Notes: generated from the letters alone by a model not told the origin. A stretch of 64,000 nt of DNA from Bacteroidota bacterium (GCA_016712665.1 JADJQP010000011.1:1-64000), one strand, 5' to 3'. Positions 49,301-61,383 are shown, counted from the first letter of the stretch. Numbers and translations: made by a program.

Positions 49301-52300
49301 TGCCAGTTCCTCCAGAAGCAGACACTGTAAGTGTACCGTCATTGCCTCCGTTGCAACTTACATTTGTACTAGCAGTATTTACAAATAATACCGGTGTTGG
49401 CTCAGTAATAGTCACCAAGGTACTAATACTACAACCATTTGCATCTGTTGCTGTTAAGGTATACACAGCTGCAATCAAATTGAGGAAAAGACCTGTTTGA
49501 TTATTTACATTTCCCAGCTGCAAATTATAGTTGATAATGCCGGTACCACCATTTGCCTGAGCAGTTATACTTCCGTCATTTCCTCCATTACAACTGATAT
49601 TTATTGGGGTTACAGATGTCCATACAAGTTGTGTGGGTTCCGTAATTTGAATGGTAGTACTTACGGAACAGCTACTTGCATCCACTGCATTGATAGTATA
49701 TATCCCTGCGGTCAAATTCGTGAAATTTCCTATCGCGTTGGTAATATTATTCGGAAGCAAGGTATAGGTAATTCCTCCGGCGCCACCGGTGGCAGTAACA
49801 CTTATGGTACCATCATTTCCACCATTGCACGAAACCGGTGTGGCAATGGCATTGGTGAAAACAGGTGCATTGGGTGCAACTACTGCAAACACACTAGTAA
49901 CCGTGCAATTATTAGCATCTATTACCGTAATGGTGTAGGTACCGGCACCAACATTTGGAAATACATTTGAGGCTTGACTAGCCCCACCAATATTATAGCT
50001 GTAGGCTGGCGTGCCACCATTTGCTGTGATGGTAATTGTGGCATCATTTCCCGGTACACAGGTTGGTATGGTACTGCTCACATTTGTGATTGCAAGCGGC
50101 GAGGGTTGATTGATTACAACAGTAGTAGAGGTACTACATCCATTGGCATCTGTGGCCACTATGGTATAGGTAGCTGCTATTAAGTTTATAAAGAGCCCGC
50201 TTTGATTTGTAATATTACCGGGTTGCAAATTGTAACTAATGATGCCGGTTCCTCCTGAAGCTGTCACTGTGAGCGTTCCGTCATTGCCTCCATTACAACT
50301 TACATTCGTACTCAGGGTATTCACAAAGGTTACAGCAGTTGGTTCCGAAACGGTAACCAAGGTACTGATGCTACAACCATTGGCATCTGTTGCGGTTAAC
50401 GTATACACTCCAGCTATCAAATTAGGAAATAGGCCGGTTTGATTAGTTACATTGCCAGGCTGCAAATTATAGTTGATAGTGCCAGTGCCACCACTTGCTA
50501 ACGCTGTAATGCTTCCGTCATTCCCTCCATTACAACTGACATTCGTTTGTGCTACCGAAGTCCAAACCAGTTGTGTAGGAGAGGTAACTACCACCAAGGT
50601 GCTTACCGAACAGCCATTAGCATCCACTGCATTAATGGTATAGGTTGCCGGAGCAAGGTTTGTGAAAATACCTGTTGCATTCGTAATATTAGCAGGTAGA
50701 ATGGTATAATTGATCAGCCCCAATCCACCTGTAGCTGTTACATTGATACTACCATCATTGGCACCAAAGCAATTTACCGGATTCGAAACAACATTGGTGA
50801 ATATCGGCGCTTGCGAATTAGCCAAAGTCACTACCAGTATTACTTTGCAGTCGTTTAGGTCGGCTACCAGAATGGTATAGGTACCCGCCGCCAAATTAGT
50901 GAATGTATTTCCAAGTTGTGGAGCACCTCCATTGATGGAGTATTGATACGGAGGTATACCACCGGCAACATTAATGGTAATGCTACCATCATTACCAGGT
51001 ACACACGATGGGGTCACTGTGGTATAATTCACAAGTTGCATGGGGGTTGGCTGCGCAATGGTAACTGCTGTAGAGGCCGTACATCCGTTTGCATCCGTGG
51101 CAATTATGGTATAGTTGCCAATGGCAAGAGAAATAAACAAACCCGTATTGTTGGTGATGCCCAAAGGTTGCAGCGTATAAGATATATTACCGGTTCCACC
51201 ACTAGCCGTGGCTGTAAGGTTTCCATCATTTCCATTAAAGCAAAGCACATCATTGACAATCGGCACACCCATTACTAATGCAGTTGGACTGACTACTGAA
51301 AAAGCAGTTGATAAAGTGCAACCATTTGCATCGGCACCTGTAATAGTGTAATTTCCGGCATTTAGGTTATTGAAGAAGCCTGTCTGATTAGTGATATTAG
51401 GAGGCTGAAGGGTATAATTGATTATTCCGGTTCCACCTACAATGGAAAGGGTAATTTCGCCGTCTGCACCACCAAAACAAAGGATGTCTGTTACCACCAT
51501 ACTGGCAATTGCCAAGGCATTTGGCTGCGTTATAGTTACCATCGTACTTACAGAACAATTACTTGCATCGCTAACATTTATGGTATAAACTCCTGCCAGT
51601 AAATTTGTAAAGATTCCATTTAGATTAGTAATGTTATTGGGCAAAAGGGTATAGGTTAAAGGCGCCATGCCACCGGTAGCGCTAATAGTGATACCACCAT
51701 TATTATCGCCGTAACATAAAACATTACTTGTGCTTACGTTTGTTATCGATGGGGATGAAGGATTGCTCACTACAAAAGCAGAACTAGCAGTACATCCTGT
51801 TGCATCCGTAATTGTTATCGTATAATTTCCTGCACCAATATTGGTAAACACATTGCTTGGTTGATTGCCCAAGCCGATATTGTAATTATAGGGCATCACC
51901 CCACCACTGGCAGTGATAGTGACCGTAGCGTCATTTCCGGGCACGCAAGTTGGGACGGTAGAGACAATATTGGAAATTAAAATGGGCGTTGCTTGTGTTA
52001 GGGTCACTGAGGTACTAATAGAACAACCATTGGCGTCTACGGCCTGAATAGTATAAACACCTGCAATTAAAGTGGCAAATATGCCTGTAGCATTCGTAAC
52101 ATTATTTGGTAGCAAGGTATAATTTACGGTTCCAAATCCACCACTAGTCCCAGCCGTAATACTGCCGTCATTTCCATTATTACAGGTAATATTTGTACTT
52201 AATACATTGGCCCAAACCAACAATGGAGGCGCAATAATGGTAGTGGTACTTACGGTATTACAACCATTGATGTCTGTCGCCGTAACAGTATACACTCCGG

Positions 52301-55300
52301 CTATCAAATTGGAAAACAGTCCGTTATTATTATTAATATTGCCTGGCATCAAGTTATACGTAATCAATCCCAAACCTCCTGTAACCACTGCAGTAATGGT
52401 AGCATCATTTCCGCCAAAGCAATTAACCGATGTATTAGCCAATGAGGTAAAAATTATTGAGGCAGGTGCTGTTACAATTGCTGTAGCCACGGTAGTACAA
52501 CCATTGGCGTCACTTACATTTATGGTATAATTATTTGGCCCCAGTCCTGTAAATACACCGGTATTATTTACTAGACCGCCGGGCACTAAGGTATAGGTAA
52601 TAGGTGCTGCGCCACCGTCAATCACTACTGTAATACTTCCATCGTTACTGCCATTGCAGGTAGCATTCACGGGTGTTATGTTTGAAACTATTGGAGCACC
52701 GGGTGTGCTTAATGAGACTACGTTTGTTAAGGTACAATTATTGGCGTCCGTAATTGTTATAGTATAAACACCCCCCGCCAAACCGGTAAAAAGGTTTGAA
52801 ACCTGATTCGGTCCTCCTATATTATAATTATAGCCGGGTGTACCACCTGTTACATTAACGGTAATTGTACCGTCATTTCCTGGAATACAGCTTGGCGCTA
52901 CAGTTACCACGTTCACAAGTGCTAATGCCGGAGGTGCCAGTACATTAACTGTAGTGGTAATGCTACAGCCGTTTTGATCAGCTGCGATAATGGTGTAAAT
53001 GCCTGCAGCCAAATTGATAAAAATACCGGTATTGTTGGTGACATTTCCCGGCTGAATATTATAATCTTTCGAGCCTGTGCCACCGGTCGCCATTGCATTA
53101 ATGGTTCCATTAAAGTTTCCAAAGCATGTTGGACTAACAAAATTAATCGATACCCAAGTCACCTGTGTTGGTTGACTTACTAAAACAGTGGTTGAGGTAG
53201 AGCAGCCATTCACATCTTAAACCGTTATGCTATATGTCCCTGGGACTAAATTATTGAAAAGTCCGGTATTATTTGTGATACCTCCCGGATTGAGTACATA
53301 GGTATAAATGCCGGTACCGCCACTTGCCGAAGCAGTGACCGTTCCATTGCTACCTCCAAAACAAGTAGGATTTGTGATGACCACATTCGCAAATAATAAA
53401 ACAGGAGGATCCACCACCACAGCAATGGAACTACTGCTACATCCGGAAACATCCGTTACGATTACCGTATAGGTACCACCTGCAAGATTGTTAAAAATAC
53501 CGGTTGCATTGGTTATATTATTTGGCATTAGAGTATAATTCAGCAAACCTAAGCCACCTAAAGCCACTGCTGTAATACTACCAGTTGTACCTCCATTACA
53601 TAAAACAGGTGTGGTGGCAATGCTGGTGAATGTGGGCGCTACCGGCGCAACGATGGTATACGAACTGGTAGCTGTGCACCCATTTGCATCCGTAACAATA
53701 ACAATATATAATCCAAAATTTAATCCGTTAATTACATTATTTGCTTGATTAATAGCTCCAACCTGATAATTGTACGGAGCCGTACCACCGGTAACCGTTA
53801 TGGTCATACTGGCATCATTGCCTGGAACGCATGTTGGAGGAACACTGGTAATATTGGTGATTACAACAGGTGAAGGCTGCGTTAAATTAAATGTGATGGT
53901 GGTGGTGCAGCCATTTAAATCGGTGGCGGTTACCACATAAATACCTGTCGCCAGACCGGTAAAAGTACCGGTCAAATTAGTTTGATTGGTTGGTTGTAGA
54001 TTATACGAAATGGGGGGTGTTCCACCCGTTACGGTGGCTTGAATGCTACCAGTATTACCGCCGGCACAACTAACTGAAACAAAGCTGACATTGGTCCAGA
54101 ACATTACCGGAATCTGTATAATATTTACATTTACAGTCACATAGCAACCATTGGCATCGGTAATTGTAACTAAATAGTTGCCTATGGCCAAATTGTTAAA
54201 AATGCCCGTATTATTGGTAATATTGCCAGGTTGCAAGGTATAACTTAAGGGAGCAATGCCACCACTTGCATACACATGAATGGAACCTGTGTTGCCATTA
54301 TTACATAGGATGTCCTGATGCACCACACTATCAATTATGATTAATACCGGAGCGGTAATTGTTACAATTGTTTGGGTACTACAGTTGTTGATATCGGTTC
54401 CAGTGATGGTATAGGTACCCGCAGGCAAATTAGGAAACACCCCGGTTATATTGTTGACATTTCCGGGTTGCATTACATAATTTATTTGTCCATTGCCGCC
54501 AGTTGCAATTACCACTATACTGCCATTGGCCCCTCCAAAACAATTGACGTTTTGCACAACCACATTGGTAAACTGCGGAGCATTGGGTGTGGTAACATTT
54601 ACAACACTGCTTGCTGTGCAGTTATTGGCATCAGCTACCACGATGGTATAGGTACCTTGACCCACATTGTAAAATATATTTCCCAACTGATTGCCGACTC
54701 CAATATTATAATTAATGGGTGGCTGACCTCCACTGATATTCACCGTAACTTCCCCATTATTACCGGGTACACAGTTTGGAGGAAGTATGCTTACATTGAT
54801 AATCGTCAATTGAGCAGGACTAATTAAATTGACAAGGGTTGTAGTAGTACATCCATTGGCATCTGTAGCGGTTACTGTATAAGCACCCCCATTTAAATTC
54901 GGAAAAATTCCTGTATTATTTGTAATACCGGGGGGATTTAAGTTATAATTGATCGCACCTACCCCACCCGTAACATTGACATTAATGCTCCCATTGGAAG
55001 CCCCATTGCAAGTCGGGTTTACAAAATTCACTGCGTTCCATACCAAAGCTGATGGCTGCGTAAGTGTGACTGTAGTTGAATTGCTGCAATTATTGGCATC
55101 TAAAGCAGTTATGGTATAGGTGGCGGCACCAAGTCCTGTAAATACTCCTGTATTGTTTAATACTCCTCCCGGCATCAAAAGGTATGAAAAGCCACCGGCA
55201 CCACCTACCGCACCAACTGTAATAGCACCCGTTAAGGCCCCATTACATAATAGTTGCGTCGATTGCACCAGAGGGAAGGTAATTGGAGTGGGCGGCGCAA

Positions 55301-57659
55301 TAATTACTACGGTGGATGCCGAGCACAAATTAATATCCGTGGCAATGACAGTGTAGGTTCCAGCAGCTAAACCCGAAAAGTTTCCGGTGATGTTAACCGT
55401 ACCAATCGGATTTAAGGTATAGGTAATAGTACCGGTGCCACCAGACGCAACCACCGAAATACTTCCATTGACCAATCCAGTACATGCGGGGCTAGTTACT
55501 ACAACAGTTGGAAAGATAATCGGAAGCGGTTGCGTAACAGTAATGATAGTGCTTAAGGTACAATTGTTTGCATCCATAGCCGTTACCGTATAAGTTCCTG
55601 CCAAAAGGTTCTGGAAAATACCGGTCACATTAGAAATATTACCTGGATTCAGGGTATACACAAAACTACCATTGCCACCCACTGCAGCAACAGTAATACT
55701 ACCTGTATTCGCTCCATTGCATAATACCGCAGTAGCGGTGGATGTGATAAAATTGATTACCGGTGGTTGCGTGATATTCACAATGGTGGTTATGCTGCAA
55801 CCATTCAAATCGGTGCAGGTAATAGTATAGGTACCAATAAGTAATGCGTTAAAAACTCCTGAGGCATTGTTTACATTCCCAGGCATTAAATTATATTGGT
55901 AAGCTGGCGTACCCCCTGTAGCACTTGCAGATATACTTCCAGTATTGCCATTGGCGCAAAGTACATCCACATCGGTAACACTTGCCCAACTTAGCAATGA
56001 TGGATTTGAAATTACAACAATGCTTGAAGTGCTGCATCCATTGCCATCTACAGCTGTTATGGTATACGAATTTGGGCCCAGTCCGGTAAAAATACCAGTA
56101 TTATTATTGAGCCCTCCTGGTAATAATGTATACGTATATGGTGCAAGTCCTCCACCGGCATTGGCCGTAATAGTACCCGTAGCCCCACCATTGCATAAAA
56201 CATTTGTTGAAAGCACCGACACCCAATTGACTGCAGGCGAATTGGGCACCACTACAATAGTAGTGGCTGTACAGTTTTGCGCATCCGTTACGGTAATGGT
56301 ATAGGATTGTGCACTCAATCCGGTGAAGGTTCCCGGAGGAGCTTGGTTTGCAAATGGTGTGATGGAATATACTAAGCCCCCATTTCCTCCCGCGGCTGAT
56401 ACAATGATTTGTCCCGAGTTGGGCAAGGCACAAGTAGTGCCCGTAATAATAGGCGGTGCAATAACAATGGGAGGAGGTTGTGAAATATTCACCACCGTAC
56501 TTGCTGTGCAACCGGTAGCATCGGTAACAGTCATGGTATACACCGGTTGATTGAGACCGGTAAATATTCCTGTGGCATTATTGAGTCCGCCCGGATTTAA
56601 ATTATAATTAATAGCTCCTACAGCATTGGCAACAGTAGTTGCATTGATACTGCCCAATTGTAAACAAGTAGAATTGGTAATATTGACATTAGTAATACTT
56701 AATACTGTGCAGGTACCCGGAATGGTAATCGGTACCCTACTCAAGCAACCTGCTATATTACCGGTACAACAAGTAGCGTAAAGGGTGGTACCACCAGGAC
56801 AAGCTGCACCTGCCGGATCATACACAAACGGCGATCCGGTACCTACTAAACTTCCTGCTACAGGATCATCCCACCAACTGATGACATTGTTATTGCAAAG
56901 ACCGGTGAGGGTAGCCGTGTAATTCAGGTTGTTCCCCACACATGAGCGAACAGGTGCCGTGGCAGTTGGATTTATTGGGGGTGGGGTACATGGATTGGTA
57001 GCTATGGTAAATTGAATGGTATGTGAAAGCAAATCGTTGAAATTCCAGCATCCGGTTTCGCCATCAGACGACCCATTCAAAACAAATGTATAGCTATTAT
57101 TCAGAATAATACTATTGCAAAATTTGATGTCGAACACCAAATTAAAAGCACTATTACAGCTCAGCGATAAATCACCATAATTATTACATGGTAAGCCATC
57201 ATTTGCCAAAATAGTATTGCAACAAGTATTACCGGCAGTATTATCAAAATAGAAGCCGGGGCCACCATTAAAACCGGATCCGGATGGACACATACCCACA
57301 CAGCCCGGATTATAGGTAATAAAACCAGCCGGTATGGCAATGGCACTTACTACAAAACCGGCATTTGCAGGTAAAAACAAGCCATGTAACCACTCGGCAT
57401 TGGGTACTTGATTCCATCTGATATTGGACATGGTAACCCGCACAGTGGAAGAGTCGCACCCATTGTTACAGGTAAACACACCACCATTTACCACTGCGCC
57501 ACCATTTAGGTTTACAAGTTCAGCCGTAATAGCAGGAAGCTGTGCACCGGCACAACTGTTAAACCGACCGGTAGCTGTTATGCCCGACACATTTATAAAC
57601 TGTGCAAAAGCGCCGTTCGATAAAAGAAATAAAAGGAAAAAATGTAAAATTTTATTCAC
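46029..57659 (-). CDS. Giant SprB-like repeat adhesin with a T9SS type B signal, two in-frame stops
   Basis: One gene of about 3,876 codons, read without any frame shift but interrupted by TAA at 53217-53219 (between YSITV and DVNGCS) and TGA at 48369-48371 (where neighbouring repeats have Gly, TTGGTG). It starts with the signal peptide MNKILHFFLLFLLSNGAFAQ. About 290 residues of unique, Cys-rich sequence follow. Then come 44 SprB-like Ig repeats of about 78 residues, each ending with a T-x-T-DANGC type strand, and a C-terminal gliding-motility-associated domain (VFIPNAFSPNGDGVNDIF to the end). That last part is the type B T9SS signal, so the protein should be exported to and anchored at the cell surface. 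SprB in Flavobacterium is the mobile gliding adhesin, but this family also includes non-motile adhesins. Confidence 0.88.
46320..56710 (-). repeat. 44-copy SprB-like repeat array
   Basis: Tandem protein repeats of about 78 residues (235 bp). Each unit has a first strand with C-x-G-x-N/D-G-S/T-I, a middle G-G-T/L-G-x-I-x-Y strand, the N-N-x-T-G-x-F turn and the Y-T-I-x-x-x-D-A-N-G-C end. I counted 44 by the last motif: 15 before the TAA, 21 up to the TGA region and 8 after it. Synonymous positions differ widely between copies, so the DNA is not a simple recent tandem array. Confidence 0.9.
48930..54830 (-). repeat. 942-bp higher-order repeat (four SprB-like units each), seven copies
   Basis: Every fourth unit (numbers 9, 13, 17, 21, 25, 29 and 33 from the N-terminus) is a distinct type with P-x-C-V/I-P-G-N-D/N in its first strand and Y-N/S-I-G-x-x-N-Q in the middle. 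The codons for the PGN marker lie at about 49111, 50053, 50998, 51940, 52882, 53824 and 54766. Spacing is 942 bp except once 945. The unit after each marker repeat begins with a P-x-x-P-x-F/I-T/S-N linker. Copies holding units 27-29 and 31-33 are the most alike. Confidence 0.88.
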
Positions 57660-57666
57660 GCAATTA

Positions 57667-58098
57667 CTATTTTAGTTGTTGAGCGAGCTCTAATAATAAG
57701 TCTTTAACGATACCGATTGGGAAAATGTTTTCGTCATAGGTAGCCACGATGAAGCTGCCTGCATTGATTCGGTTTGAAAGGGGTAGTTGCTCATTCGTAA
57801 GAATCCGAAAAAGGGATTTGTACTTATGATATATCCGCTCATCTAGGTTTTTTTCTTTGTAAAAAGCCAATGCCTTCTGCTCCAATTCCAAGGGAATTTC
57901 ATTTTGTGAACTGAACTGATTCCACTGAATAAAATGAATTCTCTTTTCGGCATTGTCCATTTTTTCAAAATCATTTGTTGAAATGGCCTTGCTGCTTAGG
58001 TCCGTTTGTGCAAACGCAGATTGTGTGCACAAAATGGTGCAGAATAAAAATAGCAAGCCGAAAAAAAATAGGTTTGTTGAATAGAATTTACTGCTCAT
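57667..58098 (-). CDS. Small secreted protein upstream of the giant adhesin
   Basis: A 143-residue protein, not recognised. The N-terminus is a strong signal peptide (FFFGLLFLFCTILCTQSAFA). The mature part is mostly helical, with Lys/Glu-rich stretches (LEQKALAFYKEKNLDERIYH) and the ending VKDLLLELAQQLK. It ends 7 bp before the adhesin start codon, on the same strand, so the two are probably cotranscribed. That suggests a role in making, exporting or anchoring the adhesin, but this is inference. Confidence 0.65.
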   Translation of the reverse strand: MSSKFYSTNLFFFGLLFLFCTILCTQSAFAQTDLSSKAISTNDFEKMDNAEKRIHFIQWNQFSSQNEIPLELEQKALAFYKEKNLDERIYHKYKSLFRILTNEQLPLSNRINAGSFIVATYDENIFPIGIVKDLLLELAQQLK

Positions 58099-58252
58099 TA
58101 TAAAATATTATTACTGAATGAAATATTGAAAAGTGCCTGCTGCGTCATTTAACGTCATAAATATAGTATTTTGTCGCAATATTAGTGCCAAATATCTGTC
58201 ACAGCTTTGTCATAAAAGCATCCTATTAAAAGTAGTGCGTGTTGAAAAGGTG

Positions 58253-58283
58253 TTTGTTGAGTTCTGATACTTTCCTACTTTTA
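58253..58283 (+). promoter_or_regulatory. Candidate promoter of the alpha/beta hydrolase gene
   Basis: TTTG (58253-58256) and TACTTTTA (58276-58283) are 19 bp apart, like the -33 and -7 elements of Bacteroidota; the -7 has one mismatch. The ATG at 58319 is 35 bp downstream. The rest of 58099-58252 holds nothing clear. Confidence 0.4.
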
Positions 58284-58318
58284 CCAGCAGGCTTGTATTT
58301 CACTTCAACTTTTTACTA

Positions 58319-59078
58319 ATGACCTACCATACCTATCCTCCAAAACAAGCATCTGATCATTGGATCCTTGCCTTTTATGGATTTGGTCAAGAAGCACAAG
58401 TTTATAGCAAAATGATTGAGCGGACTAATGAGCGTTTTGGTTTTGTAGTAGTAGATCTTCCCTATCAAGAGTTTGAAAAGGCTGAAACAAAGACAGATTT
58501 TTTGACGACTCTTACGCATATCATTAATGAGAATAAAATAAAAAAACTTAGTGGCATCTCTTACAGTATGGGCAGCAGATACAATTTGATACTGGCAGAA
58601 TTGATACCCAACTTATTAGACAAACTCATTTTAATCGCACCAGATGGCATTCACATCAATTTTTGGAATCAATTAGCCACCTCTTCGCTACTGGGAAAAC
58701 CTCTATTCAAATACTTGATGCATCATCCTGAGCAGTATACGCAATTGCTGAATATTTTATATTGGTTGCATTTCTTGCCAAGAAATATATTTCTTTTCTC
58801 CAAAATGCATACCCGCGATGTCATGCATTCTAAAAAAGTGTACAACACTTGGATGAATATGAAGAATATGATTCCCAATCTTCAGAAAATAAAAGCTGCG
58901 CAAGAAAAAATATTCCATCTGCATCCTGGCCATTTACGGAAAATATGATTTTGTAATCAATCAAAAAGTATGAAAAAAATTACACAGCGAAATTCCCAAA
59001 GCCGAAATTAGGGTAATAGAAAAGGGACATAAACTTTTAGATGACGAATTATTTGATGATATTGCAAGGTATTTGTAA
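58319..59078 (+). CDS. Alpha/beta hydrolase, broken by a frame shift and an in-frame TGA
   Basis: Alpha/beta-hydrolase fold protein. WILAFYGFGQ is the first strand and oxyanion loop, and SGISYSMGSRYNLIL (about 80-94) carries the nucleophile elbow in the form S-Y-S-M-G. LIAPDGI follows. The open frame stops at 58948. Removing one A from the A6 run near 58903-58908 lets it continue as ILAIYGKYDFVINQKV, the strand with the acid residue. It then meets TGA at 58971-58973 and goes on as PKAEIRVIEKGHKLLDDELF, the catalytic His region, ending at 59078. The restored protein has about 252 residues. Two or more faults make real decay more likely here than elsewhere. The next gene starts 1 bp later. Confidence 0.78.
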
Positions 59079-60216
59079 ATGCTCCCTATTATCACCTTCA
59101 TATCAGTACTTCTCCTGTTAGGCTATGCGATCCTTATGCTGTATTTTAGAGCAGGGTGGAAAAAAATGACGGAGCTAAAAATCCAAAAAGACTATAAACC
59201 ACGTACTAGGGTCAGTATCATCATTCCGGCACGCAACGAGGAAAAAAGTATCGGAATTTTAATTAAGAATATTTTGGCGCAAATCTATCCGCCCGAATTG
59301 ACAGAAATTATTGTAATCGATGATCATTCCACCGATAATACTTCTAAGGTGGTGGGCACCTTTCCGAAAGTAACACTCATTACCCTTGCCGATTTTACAA
59401 AAGGAACCGTTTTAAACGCCTACAAAAAGAAAGCCATCGAAATTGGCATCAAACAAAGTAGTGGCGAACTCATCATAACCACTGATGCGGATTGCGCGAT
59501 GTGTGAATTTTGGCTATTAAGTATCGTATATGCTTACGAACACAATCATAATAAATTACTGGCAGCACCGGTTGCCTTTTTCAACAAGAAAAATTGGTTC
59601 CAAATATTTCAGTCGATCGATTTCTTTACCATGCAGGGGTGTAACGGGCGCTCTCTCCTATTTTAAAAGCGGCACCATGTGCAATGGAGCCAACCTTGCC
59701 TATACCAGAGAAGCCTTTAACCATGTGAAAGGATTTGAGGGAATTGACGATATTGCCAGTGGTGACGACATGTTGGTAATGTATAAAATTGAAAAGGCCT
59801 TTCCCGGACAAACATCCTATCTCAAATATAAAGATGCGATCGTGTATACAGATGGCATGTATTCGATACAAAGTTTTCTGCAGCAAAGAATTCGCTGGGC
59901 CTCCAAAGCCACAAAGTTTAAAGATGCTCGTATTCAGTTTATATTGGCCTGTGTATTTTCTTTCAATGCCTTCTTACTGCTCGTTTTATTTTGTGCTGTA
60001 CTGGATATTGTATATCTGAAACTATTCATCGTACTGCTACTTACCAAGGGAAGCATTGAACTCAGTCTACTTATACCCGTAAGTCGATTCTTCAAAAAGG
60101 AAGCAGAACTTTATTACGTCTATATTTTACAGCTCATTCATATACCCTATATTTTAATATCCGCAGTACTTTCGCAATTCGGAACCTATTCATGGAAAGA
60201 CAGAAAGGTGAAATAA
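59079..60216 (+). CDS. Family 2 glycosyltransferase, membrane-anchored, frame broken near 59638
   Basis: Processive-type GT2. One N-terminal helix (about 3-22) precedes the GT-A domain: VSIIIPARNEEKSIG (about 45-59), VIDDHSTDNT (about 87-96) and TTDADC (about 136) with the metal-binding DxD. The frame shifts at the G4 run 59637-59640. Removing one G restores FTMQGVTGALSYFKSG and then GDDMLVMYKI, the catalytic Asp region, and QQRIRWASKA (Q-x-x-R-W). Three or four C-terminal helices follow. The total is 378 residues. It could make or extend a surface polysaccharide or glycolipid. It starts right after the hydrolase stop codon. Confidence 0.9.
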
Positions 60217-60226
60217 TAATTCTCGT

Positions 60227-61318
60227 ATGAAGGCAAAAGAAAATAATAGAACCTGGAATCGGCTAAAGCGCAATAAGGTAGCTTTAGTGGCCTTGGTATT
60301 TATTTTCACCATGATAGCAACTGCCTTATTCGCATACGTATTGGCCCCTGACAATACCAAAGATGCCAATACTATTTGTCTTGAAATTGCTACGCAAAAA
60401 CCGGGCTTTAGCTGTTTATTTTTCAAAAAATACAAACAAAATTTCAAGAGTGAACATTCCTTTTTGAATACACTTATCAACGGAAAAGAAGCCGATGCCG
60501 AACTCATTCCCATTCGCTCAGGAGAGGTGATTGGTGATAGCATGAAGGTCAGTCATTTTGTAGATGATGAAATAGTTGAACTGCTCACTTTCCCTATAGA
60601 CCCAACAATAAAAAATCCTACCGAACAGTATATTCTGAAACGAACCTTTTGGTTGGGAACCGATAAATTTGGCAGAGATATGTTATCGCGATTACTTATC
60701 GGCACACGAATCAGTTTGGCTGTAGGATTTATTGCAGTGATAATATCTATTCTGATAGGGGTACTACTGGGTTCATTTAGTGCCTACTATGCAGGCATTA
60801 CGGATATGGCTATTACATGGTTGATTAAAGTCATTTGGGCGATTCCTACTTTATTACTCGTGTTCGCCATCACCTCCGTTTTAGGAAAAGGATTCTGGTT
60901 GATATTTATCGCCGTTGGGTTTACGATGTGGGTGGGTACAGCCCGGCTGATTCGCGGTCAGGTGATGAGTATTAAAGAATTAGAATATATACAAGTAGCC
61001 CGTACCATGGGCTTTTCCTCGATGCGTATCATTCTTAAACATATACTTCCAAATGTGATGGGACCAACTATTGTGATGGCCGCAAGTAATTTTGCAACAG
61101 CCATTTTAATAGAAGCCGGATTGAGTTTTTTGGGTATTGGTGTCCAGCCACCTGTATCATCATGGGGCCTCATGATTAAAGAAAATTATAATTTCATCAT
61201 TACAAACCGCCCTATGCTTGCAATCATTCCTGGTATTGCGATTATGATGGTGGTACTTGCTTTTAATATTTTAGGAAATGCCTTACGAGATGCAATGGAT
61301 GTAAAAGGAACCATTTAA
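60227..61318 (+). CDS. ABC transporter permease, OppC/DppC type
   Basis: A 363-residue inner membrane permease. The first helix (about 18-38) is followed by an unusually long extracytoplasmic stretch (about 40-140). Then comes the BPD-type core starting at LGTDKFGRDMLSRLLIG (about 143) with five helices. ELEYIQVARTMGFSS and ILKHILPNV (about 243-268) form the EAA loop that contacts the ATPase. PPVSSWG near the end is typical of the OppC group. No partner OppB, ATPase or binding protein gene lies beside it, so it may work with subunits coded elsewhere. It starts 10 bp after the GT2 gene. Confidence 0.9.
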   Translation: MKAKENNRTWNRLKRNKVALVALVFIFTMIATALFAYVLAPDNTKDANTICLEIATQKPGFSCLFFKKYKQNFKSEHSFLNTLINGKEADAELIPIRSGEVIGDSMKVSHFVDDEIVELLTFPIDPTIKNPTEQYILKRTFWLGTDKFGRDMLSRLLIGTRISLAVGFIAVIISILIGVLLGSFSAYYAGITDMAITWLIKVIWAIPTLLLVFAITSVLGKGFWLIFIAVGFTMWVGTARLIRGQVMSIKELEYIQVARTMGFSSMRIILKHILPNVMGPTIVMAASNFATAILIEAGLSFLGIGVQPPVSSWGLMIKENYNFIITNRPMLAIIPGIAIMMVVLAFNILGNALRDAMDVKGTI

Positions 61319-61383
61319 AATTGCTTCATTTTTTAATTTGTTAAACCATTCTTAATACAAAAAGTCCAACACCAAATTTTTTT

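Noticed and set aside
46320..56710. Tandem similarity that could suggest a CRISPR array or satellite DNA
   Set aside because: The repeats are coding, about 235 bp long, diverged at synonymous sites and kept in one reading frame; there are no short identical repeats with unique spacers.
48390..57675. Plus-strand open frames across the giant adhesin gene
   Set aside because: They are shadows of the repeat coding sequence; they recur at the repeat period and have no starts, signals or family likeness.
36374..58973. Reassignment of a stop codon to an amino acid
   Set aside because: All three stop codons occur internally, and each also ends normal genes here.
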